Source: Marivirga arenosa (lineage in GTDB: Bacteria > Bacteroidota > Bacteroidia > Cytophagales > Cyclobacteriaceae). From it: a DNA stretch of 64,000 bases. Below the pieces are notes generated by a model. It was given only the letters and a program-made list of their open reading frames with translations, made no database searches and was not told the DNA's origin. The translations under genes were made by a program, and so were the position numbers. Location: the NCBI RefSeq assembly GCF_030503895.2, contig NZ_CP129970.2, positions 1,180,001 through 1,244,000 on the forward strand, written 5' to 3'. Below are positions 53,869-60,981 of this stretch, piece after piece. Positions within the stretch are counted from its first letter, which is position 1. Each line of letters starts with the position of its first letter.

Positions 53869-55172
53869 CCAAGTGCCAGCTTTTTAAATTCATTAACTAA
53901 TTCTGACTCTTGCTGATTTAATGATTTATTCTTTGATAAAATAAAAGCACTTTTTAGCCTTTTGAAATGGTATTCTGTCTCATACATTACTACAGAAATT
54001 AAAGGAAGGCTAAACACAGCTATTCCTGCAATTAACCAATCAATACTAAAGCCTAATATTAAAAATATAATCAAATAAAATATTGGATATAGAAAGATAG
54101 AAATTCCTGCTCTCAATGAAATATGCCAAGTTATATCTTTAACATTATCTATAACCTTTCTTTCAATAATGTATTCTGGAATAAAATTAATAAGCTTTGC
54201 TAATAACCAAAATGGGGCACCAATTACTACTCCAATGGATTTTATGATAGATTGAAATAGGCCAATTTTTTTGATATTATAGTCATAGCTTAAACCTGCT
54301 TTTTGAACATCTCTGAAATAAGCAGAAAGCTTCTCTTTCAAACTATTTGTCTTGGGTTCATCCTCTTTTAATTGACCTGCAATATGATTTATCACTTCCG
54401 TTTCCGCATGAACAATTGATTTTTTATTTTTAGCCCAATCTACAGCATATGGCTTAATAAGTTGCCTAACATCTTCCATAAATTCATATTCCTCTTTCCA
54501 TTTGATATCCACCATTTCAGCAGAAATCTCCTCCCTAATTCTATTTGTAAATTGAGATTGTGCTTCAAGAGGGTTCTTATTATAAAGTTCCCCGTAATCA
54601 TCTATTAAAAACGGCTCAGCAAAATGAACGTGTAAATCATACCATCTCTGAGGATGATTTTCGTATTCTAGCCCAAATGGTGCTGCTGTTAGTTTTAAAT
54701 TAAAGTCATTTTCTTCCTCTGCTTGAAATGCTAAACGAGCAGCGCCTTTTTTTATAGGTCTTAAAAACCTTTTTATATCATGATTCCCTTCAGGAAATAT
54801 TAAAATTGGTTTACCTTCTTTAAATAGGTCAATACATTTTTTAAATATTTCTGAATTTTGAGCTACACTTCCTACTTTATCTTTTTTACGATAAATAGGA
54901 ATAAGTCTGATTATATCTAATGCGATTGCAGCCCATTTTGATTGGAAAATATCAGCTCTTACTAATATGTTAGGATTTATATTTTTAGCTACTTTTACTA
55001 GCACTAAACCATCCATAAAAGTATTTTGATGGTTACTTACGAACAATACTGGCTTTCGCTTTTTAACTTTTTCATATCCCGTTACAATTATATTTCTATA
55101 TGAAAAAGATAAACTGACGTTTAAAAAAACGCGGATAAATGAATAAATTAATGATCTAATTATTTTATACAT
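53865..55172 (-). CDS. PlsC-like lysophospholipid acyltransferase
   Basis: Acyltransferase of the 1-acyl-glycerol-3-phosphate type at the inner membrane. The catalytic motif is SNHQNTFMD (about residues 44-52), an H-x5-D variant of the usual HX4D that also occurs in a separate subgroup of these enzymes. The FPEGNHD motif (about 121-127) binds the substrate. Two or three hydrophobic segments lie near the C-terminus. The start at 55172 (435 residues) is preferred over a longer one at 55295 because a promoter element lies at 55197-55204, inside the extension. It overlaps the convergent DASS gene by 4 bp. Confidence 0.85.
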   Translation of the reverse strand: MYKIIRSLIYSFIRVFLNVSLSFSYRNIIVTGYEKVKKRKPVLFVSNHQNTFMDGLVLVKVAKNINPNILVRADIFQSKWAAIALDIIRLIPIYRKKDKVGSVAQNSEIFKKCIDLFKEGKPILIFPEGNHDIKRFLRPIKKGAARLAFQAEEENDFNLKLTAAPFGLEYENHPQRWYDLHVHFAEPFLIDDYGELYNKNPLEAQSQFTNRIREEISAEMVDIKWKEEYEFMEDVRQLIKPYAVDWAKNKKSIVHAETEVINHIAGQLKEDEPKTNSLKEKLSAYFRDVQKAGLSYDYNIKKIGLFQSIIKSIGVVIGAPFWLLAKLINFIPEYIIERKVIDNVKDITWHISLRAGISIFLYPIFYLIIFLILGFSIDWLIAGIAVFSLPLISVVMYETEYHFKRLKSAFILSKNKSLNQQESELVNEFKKLALG

Positions 55173-55196
55173 TGAGCTGAGCTTAAAATAAAGCCA

Positions 55197-55204
55197 CAAA
55201 TATA
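55197..55204 (-). promoter_or_regulatory. Bacteroidota promoter of the acyltransferase gene
   Basis: Minus-strand TATATTTG with a TTG (complement of 55223-55225) 18 bp upstream. It ends 24 bp before the ATG at 55172 and supports that start. Confidence 0.6.
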
Positions 55205-55305
55205 ATGAAATTAAATAGTGTTCAATATAGAAATTATATGTTCGAATTTGAACATATAGAATTACGCAATAAGCCTTAATTCTAAATAAATGCATATTTT
55301 AGGTT

Positions 55306-55322
55306 TTGGCATTTATATTGCG
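55306..55322 (+). promoter_or_regulatory. Sigma-54-type -24/-12 promoter of pspC
   Basis: TTGGCAT at 55306-55312 and TTGC at 55318-55321 with GG and GC exactly 12 bp apart. Deviations are limited to the CG after TTGGCA. Transcription would start near 55333, about 17 bp before the ATG. Sigma-54 control of psp genes is established in E. coli. Confidence 0.6.
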
Positions 55323-55349
55323 TTTTATTAAATAAAACGAGCAACAATT

Positions 55350-55550
55350 ATGACTAAGAATTTAGAAAGAACAAGAGAAAGAGTATTTGCAGGTGTATGC
55401 GGAGGAATTGCAAAATATTTTGGATGGGATGCAGGAAAAGTAAGGTTACTTTATGTTTTAATATCTATTTTAAGCGCGGCTTTTCCAGGTATACTAGTTT
55501 ATATCATATTATGGTTTGTAATGCCAGAAGAGAAATTAAGCTGGAAATAA
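55350..55550 (+). CDS. pspC: PspC-domain protein
   Basis: A 66-residue protein made of a single PspC domain: RVFAGVCGGIAKYFGWDAGKVRLLYVLISIL (about 11-41), with one or two hydrophobic segments and a terminal WFVMPEEK. PspC is a membrane sensor or toxin-antagonist of the phage-shock envelope-stress response. No pspA, pspB or pspF is nearby. It lies behind a sigma-54-like promoter and converges on a DUF4783 gene with a 7-bp gap. Confidence 0.9.
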   Translation: MTKNLERTRERVFAGVCGGIAKYFGWDAGKVRLLYVLISILSAAFPGILVYIILWFVMPEEKLSWK

Positions 55551-55557
55551 GCTTAAC

Positions 55558-55962
55558 TTAATCTTCTGAGAAATCAATAATATAAATTTTCTCTTTACCA
55601 TTGATTATTTTAGCTCTAATAAGCACAAGATATTTACCTTCTGAATATGTGTAATTTCCAATTGCATATTTTAAACCATTATCTGTGCTTCTTTGGAGTA
55701 CATATTCAAAGCTAATAGGTTCAATATTTTTAAAAAATTCTTTTAAATAAATCTCAGCATGGATTCTACTATAATTCCCTGATTCATCCTTTATGTTAAC
55801 TTCTACATTATCATGGAAATATTGAGAAAGCTCCTTAGCGCTACCTGCTTTTAGTGCAAGACGAACCTCTGCAAGTAAGGACTCATTTTGGCCATAAGAA
55901 TTGCTATAATCTAAGCCTGATAATACCAGAAAAAAGAAAAGTTTAATACTTATTCCTCTCAT
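55558..55962 (-). CDS. DUF4783 exported protein, paralogue 1
   Basis: A 134-residue exported protein with a signal peptide (about 1-24, SNSYGQ) and an NTF2-like DUF4783 domain. Conserved parts are LAEVRLALKAGSAKELSQYF, HAEIYLKEFF and LVLIRAKIINGKEKIYIIDFSED. Very similar to the paralogue at 56177. Function unknown. A sigma-54-like element conserved between both paralogues lies about 30 bp upstream. Confidence 0.82.
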   Translation of the reverse strand: MRGISIKLFFFLVLSGLDYSNSYGQNESLLAEVRLALKAGSAKELSQYFHDNVEVNIKDESGNYSRIHAEIYLKEFFKNIEPISFEYVLQRSTDNGLKYAIGNYTYSEGKYLVLIRAKIINGKEKIYIIDFSED

Positions 55963-55992
55963 TAAAATCTATGATAATTTAGATGATTGATT

Positions 55993-56009
55993 AGCAATAA
56001 TTACGCCAT
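55993..56009 (-). promoter_or_regulatory. Sigma-54-like element before DUF4783 paralogue 1
   Basis: Minus strand ATGGCGTAATTATTGCT: GG and GC are 12 bp apart and the -12 TTGCT is perfect, while the -24 half (ATGGCGTA) is weak. It aligns with the element before paralogue 2. Confidence 0.45.
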
Positions 56010-56176
56010 GAATTACAAAATGGAATTTAATTTACGGTAATACAATTAAGCTTTCACCTCTATTACCGAGTAATTCAAATTGGATATCTTGATGGGGTTA
56101 ATTAAAAAGAATTTAATTGTGATAGGAAGAATAATGATCTATAAAACTAATGAGGATAAACTGAATTAAAGATTAT

Positions 56177-56581
56177 TTAATCCTCTGAAAAATCTATAAT
56201 ATATATTTTCTCTTTTCCGTTTATCTTTTTAGCTCTAATAAGCACAAGATAAGTACCTCCAGAATATACATAATTTCCAATGGCATACTTTAAACCTTCA
56301 TTAGAACTCCCTTGATGAGCATATTCAAAGCTAACTGGCTCATGATTTTTGAAGAATTCCTTTAAATAAATTTCTGCATGAACGTTACTATAATTCCCTG
56401 ATTCTCCATTTATATTTAATTCAATATTATCATTGAAATATTGTGATAATTCCTTTGAACTCCCTGCTTTGAGAGCCGAGCGAACCTCTGCAAATAAAGA
56501 TTCATTTTGGCTAAACCCATTTTGAGTAAAAAAGCTCAAAAGCAGAAATATCAAGAATAATTTTATAGTAATTCCTTTCAT
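56177..56581 (-). CDS. DUF4783 exported protein, paralogue 2
   Basis: 134 residues, same layout as paralogue 1: signal peptide (about 1-24, NGFSQ), then the NTF2-like domain. The C-terminal third (RAKxINGKEKIYIIDFSED) is nearly identical to paralogue 1. Likely a tandem duplication; paralogue 1 lies 214 bp downstream, with its own upstream element. Function unknown; the fold gives no active-site clue. Confidence 0.82.
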   Translation of the reverse strand: MKGITIKLFLIFLLLSFFTQNGFSQNESLFAEVRSALKAGSSKELSQYFNDNIELNINGESGNYSNVHAEIYLKEFFKNHEPVSFEYAHQGSSNEGLKYAIGNYVYSGGTYLVLIRAKKINGKEKIYIIDFSED

Positions 56582-56613
56582 AAGGATTTTAAATTCTATT
56601 GAATTATCAATTC

Positions 56614-56630
56614 AGCTAAAATTATGCCAT
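56614..56630 (-). promoter_or_regulatory. Sigma-54-like element before DUF4783 paralogue 2
   Basis: Minus strand ATGGCATAATTTTAGCT: GG and GC are 12 bp apart; TGGCA is intact but the -12 half is TAGCT. It matches the paralogue-1 element at 14 of 17 positions and sits at the same distance from its gene (about 33 bp). Confidence 0.45.
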
Positions 56631-56728
56631 TCTAACGCATAACAAAGCAAAATTATATTAAAATTAGCACAATGCAGCTGAGTATGCAAAAAGCTAGCCT
56701 TTAATTTAAATTAATGTGGCATAATACA

Positions 56729-57343
56729 TTATTTACTTCTTATATCTAGCATTTTACCTAATACAATACCTTTATTTTCTTTATAAGAAAATTCTTCATC
56801 GCTTACCTTTTTAACCCCTTCTATAGTAAAGAATGCCTTAGGATTATATTCTTTTATTTTTGGTATTAGTTCTTTCAAAGTATTCCTTTTTACTACAGTA
56901 AATATAACATTTACTTTACCATCATTTCCCATGGCATCAATATTAGAGTATCTATGATTTTTTGTTTCTAAATAGTGCAGTAAGTCATTAGCAGGTAAAG
57001 CAGTAATAATCCGGACCACAACTCTACCGATTGCCATTTTCTCCTCTAAAATTATCCCCACAAATGTTCCAAATGCATAGCCTGAGGCATATGAAATATA
57101 GCTAATCGGATTATCAATATGTTGAAAGATTTGACCTATTGCTAAAAGCCAAATAAAGGATTCAAAAAATCCTAATAATGGGGCAATGCCTTTTTTTCCT
57201 TGCATTACAAGAATTACCCGCATTGTTCCAATTGAAACATCTGCGACTCTCGCAAAAAATATTAAGATGGGTAATAAGACAAAAGCAAATATCTCATTTG
57301 AAAATCCAAGCTCATTAAAAAATTCTTGCATTACAGATTGCAT
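56729..57343 (-). CDS. UPF0316 membrane protein (DUF5698/DUF2179)
   Basis: Three or so N-terminal transmembrane helices (about residues 17-105), with the family-typical ARVADVSIGTMRVILVMQGKK (about 31-51). A small cytoplasmic DUF2179-like domain follows (about 110-185: ITALPANDLLHYLETKNHRYS, then VNVIFTVVKRNTLKELIPKIKEYNPKAFFTIEGVK). The length is 204 residues. The molecular role of the family is unknown. The first Met is likely, but Met5 is also possible. Confidence 0.82.
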   Translation of the reverse strand: MQSVMQEFFNELGFSNEIFAFVLLPILIFFARVADVSIGTMRVILVMQGKKGIAPLLGFFESFIWLLAIGQIFQHIDNPISYISYASGYAFGTFVGIILEEKMAIGRVVVRIITALPANDLLHYLETKNHRYSNIDAMGNDGKVNVIFTVVKRNTLKELIPKIKEYNPKAFFTIEGVKKVSDEEFSYKENKGIVLGKMLDIRSK

Positions 57344-57585
57344 TTCAGATTGAGTTTAAATATCAGAAAATTATTTCAGATGGGAAAATTTAGAAGTGTA
57401 GCAAAGAAAGGAATGTGCGAGGTCAAAACAGAAAAGATATCATTCTGAATCGGCAGGTATAGCAAAGTAAATATTGAAATATAGTGAGCTTATTCCATGA
57501 CCATTCAATATGAAGAAAGATATTTTTTTAAATAATTTCATAAACCATTCGTCAGCACATGCGTTTTTAGGAAATATTTAAAAAA

Positions 57586-57855
57586 ATGAAAAATCTGTTA
57601 TTCTTTCTATCCTTCATCATGCTTTTACCTTTTGGTTCGAAGCAAATAGAAGCTTTTGAAAAGAATGAAGTTGAAAGAATTGAATATTTTTCTCAAAGTC
57701 ATAGACTTCCAAACAGACTAGTTTTTAAGAATATTTATGATGATGTTCTTCCCATAGAACTCCCCAAGTTTCTATTCAATATTCAAAAAACATCATTCAT
57801 TCCTATAAAAATAGTTCAAAAAATATTTTTATTTCACTCGCGTCTTCTGATTTGA
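57586..57855 (+). CDS. Small hypothetical protein with signal peptide
   Basis: 89 residues. A hydrophobic N-terminus (about 1-24) looks like a signal peptide or anchor, then a basic/aromatic chain with no recognised domain. It immediately precedes a small HTH gene on the same strand. Gene reality is moderate: it has a good N-terminus but the C-terminal part (KIVQKIFLFHSRLLI) looks like low-complexity read-through. Confidence 0.45.
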   Translation: MKNLLFFLSFIMLLPFGSKQIEAFEKNEVERIEYFSQSHRLPNRLVFKNIYDDVLPIELPKFLFNIQKTSFIPIKIVQKIFLFHSRLLI

Positions 57856-57914
57856 AATGCAAGAATGTTTCACTGAATTTTTTTCAAAAGTTACATTTTA
57901 AAAATCATAGACCA

Positions 57915-58178
57915 ATGAGTAAACTATTTCCTAAAATGGTGGATAAGCTACAAAGGATTGACCAGCTTATTCGTTTGAAAGCAACAGGACAGCCACAAGA
58001 ATTGGCAGACCGATTAGAAATATCTCCGAGTACCCTTTATGAATATATTGAAGTAATGAGAAATGTTTTATTAGCACCTATTCGCTATTGTCATAATAGG
58101 CGATCATATATTTATGAAAAGGAGGGCAAACTCCACATAGGCTTTAAAAATAATCAAAAGCTAAATAATTTAATTTAA
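57915..58178 (+). CDS. Small HTH-type DNA-binding protein
   Basis: 87 residues from the ATG at 57915. A winged-helix/HTH_11-like domain: MVDKLQRIDQLIRLKATGQPQELADRLEISPSTLYEYIEVMRN (residues 8-50), then a basic RYCHNRRSYIYEKEGKLHIGF wing. A TTG start at 57852 would add 21 residues. It is followed by a strong hairpin. Likely regulator of a nearby or its own gene; target unknown. Confidence 0.7.
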   Translation: MSKLFPKMVDKLQRIDQLIRLKATGQPQELADRLEISPSTLYEYIEVMRNVLLAPIRYCHNRRSYIYEKEGKLHIGFKNNQKLNNLI

Positions 58179-58185
58179 AAATAAG

Positions 58186-58226
58186 GACATTCGATTTCAA
58201 TTAGAGCGAAATCGAATGTCTTTCTT
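58186..58226 (+). terminator. Terminator after the small HTH gene
   Basis: A perfect 13-bp stem GACATTCGATTTC/GAAATCGAATGTC with a 9-nt loop and a short T-rich tail; also able to work for the convergent outer-membrane gene. Confidence 0.8.
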
Positions 58227-58258
58227 AATATTCAGCTGATTTTGAAATTTTTTATTTC

Positions 58259-58870
58259 TTATTTAAAGAGCCCAAATTTAAAACCAAGATAGGCTGTAAA
58301 ACCGGTCATATCTGTCTGATTAAAATTTCGATAATTCATCTCCCCAACAAATCGATAGCCAGCTCCTAAATTAAATCTGATATTTGGATGAAGGTTCACC
58401 TCAAGTAGTGCAGAAGGCTCAACTTGAAAGAAATTAGCTTCTCCTAAACCAGGATCTCCATCTTCATTATCCATTTGAACTTCTCCATAACCTAAGTACA
58501 GTGGAAAGGTCAAATGAAATATATTTTTAGAAAGAAGCGAATATTCTACAAATCCTCCTGCTGTCCAATAATCCATATAAATATTGGGCAAAGTCTCACT
58601 CTCAGGATATATTTCGTTTAATGACGTACTGAAATAAGCACCTATTGATACATCTTTGTAAGTTACACCACCTCTTAAATTAAGCAAAGAAGTCGCGCTA
58701 CCGTCCATTTGGGTAAATCCAAAGGAAGGTGCAACAAAAAAACCGATGGCTTCTGTATTAATTGATTCACTATCCATCAGAGTTTTCGGCTTTTCACTTT
58801 CTTGCGCTTTTAACTGGTGGTTTAAAAAAATAAAGCCTACTATTAAAATCATTAAATTGGTCTTTTTCAT
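58259..58870 (-). CDS. Outer-membrane beta-barrel protein (OmpA/OmpW-like porin fold)
   Basis: 203 residues. A signal peptide (about 1-22, ending QLKAQ) and then about eight alternating strands (FVAPSFGFTQMDG, SIGAYFSTSLNEIYP, FHLTFPLYLGYGEV), with a terminal FTAYLGFKFGLFK typical of an outer-membrane barrel. Resembles the small Bacteroidota outer-membrane barrel family (PF13505-like). No specific function. Monocistronic as far as visible. Confidence 0.72.
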   Translation of the reverse strand: MKKTNLMILIVGFIFLNHQLKAQESEKPKTLMDSESINTEAIGFFVAPSFGFTQMDGSATSLLNLRGGVTYKDVSIGAYFSTSLNEIYPESETLPNIYMDYWTAGGFVEYSLLSKNIFHLTFPLYLGYGEVQMDNEDGDPGLGEANFFQVEPSALLEVNLHPNIRFNLGAGYRFVGEMNYRNFNQTDMTGFTAYLGFKFGLFK

Positions 58871-59023
58871 TTTATATGTTAATAAAGGTTAATTATATAT
58901 CGAACTATTGAATTATAAATTCTAAAATAAAACAGCCAGCTTCCAAACGAATAAAATCTATTATACATCCAAGGTTGCTGGTGATTGTTTTATAGAGATT
59001 ATCACTGTAAAATATTTCTATTA

Positions 59024-59296
59024 TTAGTTTGAAGTTACTTCTAGTTTTTCATTATTGATCTCCCTCCCTTTTTTAATAATAATACTCACACTATTGGGAT
59101 AGAAAATCCTAATGTTTTTGGTCTTATGTTTAACTTGAAGATATTTAGCTCTTTTTAATGCTTCATTTACATTTGGATAAACAGAACATCCTAATCTTTT
59201 AATTTTACTCGCTTTGGTCACACAAAATATTGCTACATAATTATCTGGTCTAGGATTCGATTCACTCACTAGCCATTTTTGATTGTCATTAGCCAT
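59024..59296 (-). CDS. Small conserved-looking protein, unknown
   Basis: 90 residues, cytoplasmic, basic, no signal. A beta-alpha pattern: NYVAIFCVTKASKIKRLGCSVYPNVNEALKRAKYLQVKHKTKNIRIFYPNS. It might be a small single-domain fold of the DUF2188 type, but I cannot confirm this. Isolated between a long gap and an imperfect hairpin. The start codon is followed by a typical polar N-terminus. Confidence 0.5.
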   Translation of the reverse strand: MANDNQKWLVSESNPRPDNYVAIFCVTKASKIKRLGCSVYPNVNEALKRAKYLQVKHKTKNIRIFYPNSVSIIIKKGREINNEKLEVTSN

Positions 59297-59607
59297 CTTT
59301 TTAAACTATTTTATGAATACTAGATTTATGATTCAAAAATATTGCTGGCTACTCTGATTTCTTCGGAGTGGGGAAAAAACGTAAAATTATTTTAGAATAT
59401 GTGAAATCCTTTAGGTAGGAATATGCTCTTTTCATTGGAGTTTATTAATTAAGCTCCCATTACAAATGATTGATTTAATTCTATAAAAAACGACCAAGCA
59501 TTTTGAAGAGGGATCATTTTATATTTCTGATATTGAACTTCAAAAAACAGAGTTTCATAAAATCAATAATTAGATTCAATATTATTTATTTCCAAAGCTT
59601 TATACTA
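59297..59607. other. 311-bp gap between radA and a small gene
   Basis: No gene or promoter element recognised with confidence. An imperfect inverted repeat GGAGTTTA/TAAGCTCC at about 59438-59458 lacks a T-run. The region must contain the promoter of the 90-residue gene and the end of the radA transcript. Confidence 0.5.
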
Positions 59608-60972
59608 TTATCCAAATAAATAACTCACTACCTCTCTTAGTTGGCTAAAAGTTTTAATTTCAATTTTATAGCGGGATGTATCTACACCTTTCATACTAAA
59701 TTTTGAAACTATAATTTCATCAAACCCTAACTTTTCAGCTTCTGCTATTCTGTTTTCAATTCTGTTTACTGCTCGTATTTCCCCACTCAATCCTACTTCA
59801 GCAGCAAAACAAGTTTTAGATGACAAAGGAATTTCTTCCAAAGATGAAACAATCGCCATGCAAACCGCTAAATCAATAGCTGGGTCTTCCACTCTTACCC
59901 CTCCTGCCATATTTAAAAAAACATCCTGAATCCCCAATCTAAAGCCTCCTCTTTTTTCTAATACGGCCAAAAGCATATTCATTCTCTTACTATCGTAACC
60001 GGTAGCTGATCTTTGAGGAGTACCGTATGTAGCTGGGCTAACTAAGGCTTGTATTTCAATCAGCAATGGCCTGTTTCCTTCTAAAGTGGCTCCGATAGCT
60101 GTTCCGCTACTGTCTTTATCTTTTTGAGAGATTAATATTTCGGATGGATTGCTCACTTGACGCAAACCATATTGTTGCATCTCATAAATTCCTAATTCAT
60201 TGGTTGAGCCAAATCGGTTTTTTGTAGTTCTGAGGATTCTGTAAGTCAAATGTCGATCCCCTTCAAACTGCAAAACTGCATCCACCATATGCTCTAAAAC
60301 TTTAGGACCAGCAATTGCTCCATCTTTAGTGATATGGCCTATAAGAAATACTGGTATTTTATTTTCCTTAGCGAAACGCATTAATTCAGCCGTACATTCT
60401 TTGACCTGACCTACACTTCCTGCTGCCGATTCTATCTTAGGTGAATGTAAAGTTTGGATTGAATCTATTACTAATAAATCAGGATTGAGTTCTTCAATCT
60501 CTCTAAATATATCTGCGGTATGAGTTTCGGTTAAAATGAAACAGTTATCAGATTTATTTTCCATTCTGTCAGCCCTCATTTTAATTTGCTGAGCACTTTC
60601 TTCACCACTTACATATAATACTTTCAAATTGGTTAACTGCAAGGCAATTTGAAGCATTAATGTAGATTTACCAATACCAGGCTCCCCACCGATTAGTACA
60701 AGAGATCCAGGAACGATTCCTCCTCCTAGCACTCGGCTTAACTCTCTATCTTCAACTTCTATTCTGGCCTCCTGTGTACTTTCTACCTCTTTAATAGGAA
60801 TAGGTTTATTAGCTCTTTTTTTTGAAGGCTGATATCCACTTGAGGATTTGTCTTTGCTGATAACCTCCTCCACAAATGTATTCCATTTTCCGCAAGAAGG
60901 ACATTTACCTACCCACTTTGGTGATTCATGACCACATTCCTGACAGAAATATGCTGATTTTACTTTAGCCAT
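59608..60972 (-). CDS. radA: DNA repair protein RadA
   Basis: Recombination-associated RecA-like ATPase that drives branch migration. The N-terminal zinc finger has cysteines at residues 10, 13, 24 and 27. The RecA-like core has Walker A GGEPGIGKST (about 94-103), the KNRFG motif (about 250-254) and a C-terminal Lon-like domain (about 300-454: MLLAVLEKRGGFRLGIQDVFLNMAGG, then CFAAEVGLSGEIRAVNR). The length of 454 residues is standard. It starts 9 bp after the SNF2 helicase gene, so they are likely co-transcribed. Confidence 0.96.
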   Translation of the reverse strand: MAKVKSAYFCQECGHESPKWVGKCPSCGKWNTFVEEVISKDKSSSGYQPSKKRANKPIPIKEVESTQEARIEVEDRELSRVLGGGIVPGSLVLIGGEPGIGKSTLMLQIALQLTNLKVLYVSGEESAQQIKMRADRMENKSDNCFILTETHTADIFREIEELNPDLLVIDSIQTLHSPKIESAAGSVGQVKECTAELMRFAKENKIPVFLIGHITKDGAIAGPKVLEHMVDAVLQFEGDRHLTYRILRTTKNRFGSTNELGIYEMQQYGLRQVSNPSEILISQKDKDSSGTAIGATLEGNRPLLIEIQALVSPATYGTPQRSATGYDSKRMNMLLAVLEKRGGFRLGIQDVFLNMAGGVRVEDPAIDLAVCMAIVSSLEEIPLSSKTCFAAEVGLSGEIRAVNRIENRIAEAEKLGFDEIIVSKFSMKGVDTSRYKIEIKTFSQLREVVSYLFG

Positions 60973-60981
60973 ATTTTGATT

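Noticed and set aside
56713-56730. TGGCATAATACATTA near the end of the UPF0316 gene resembles the DUF4783 upstream element.
   Set aside because: No GC at the -12 position, and it lies downstream of the gene in question.
58932-58993. Long imperfect CCAGC/GCTGG repeat between two minus-strand genes, possibly a terminator.
   Set aside because: Stem only 5-6 bp over a loop of about 45 nt; not convincing without more pairing.
59438-59458. Imperfect inverted repeat GGAGTTTA/TAAGCTCC in the gap next to radA.
   Set aside because: No T-run, one mismatch and no known partner; too weak to call a terminator or operator.
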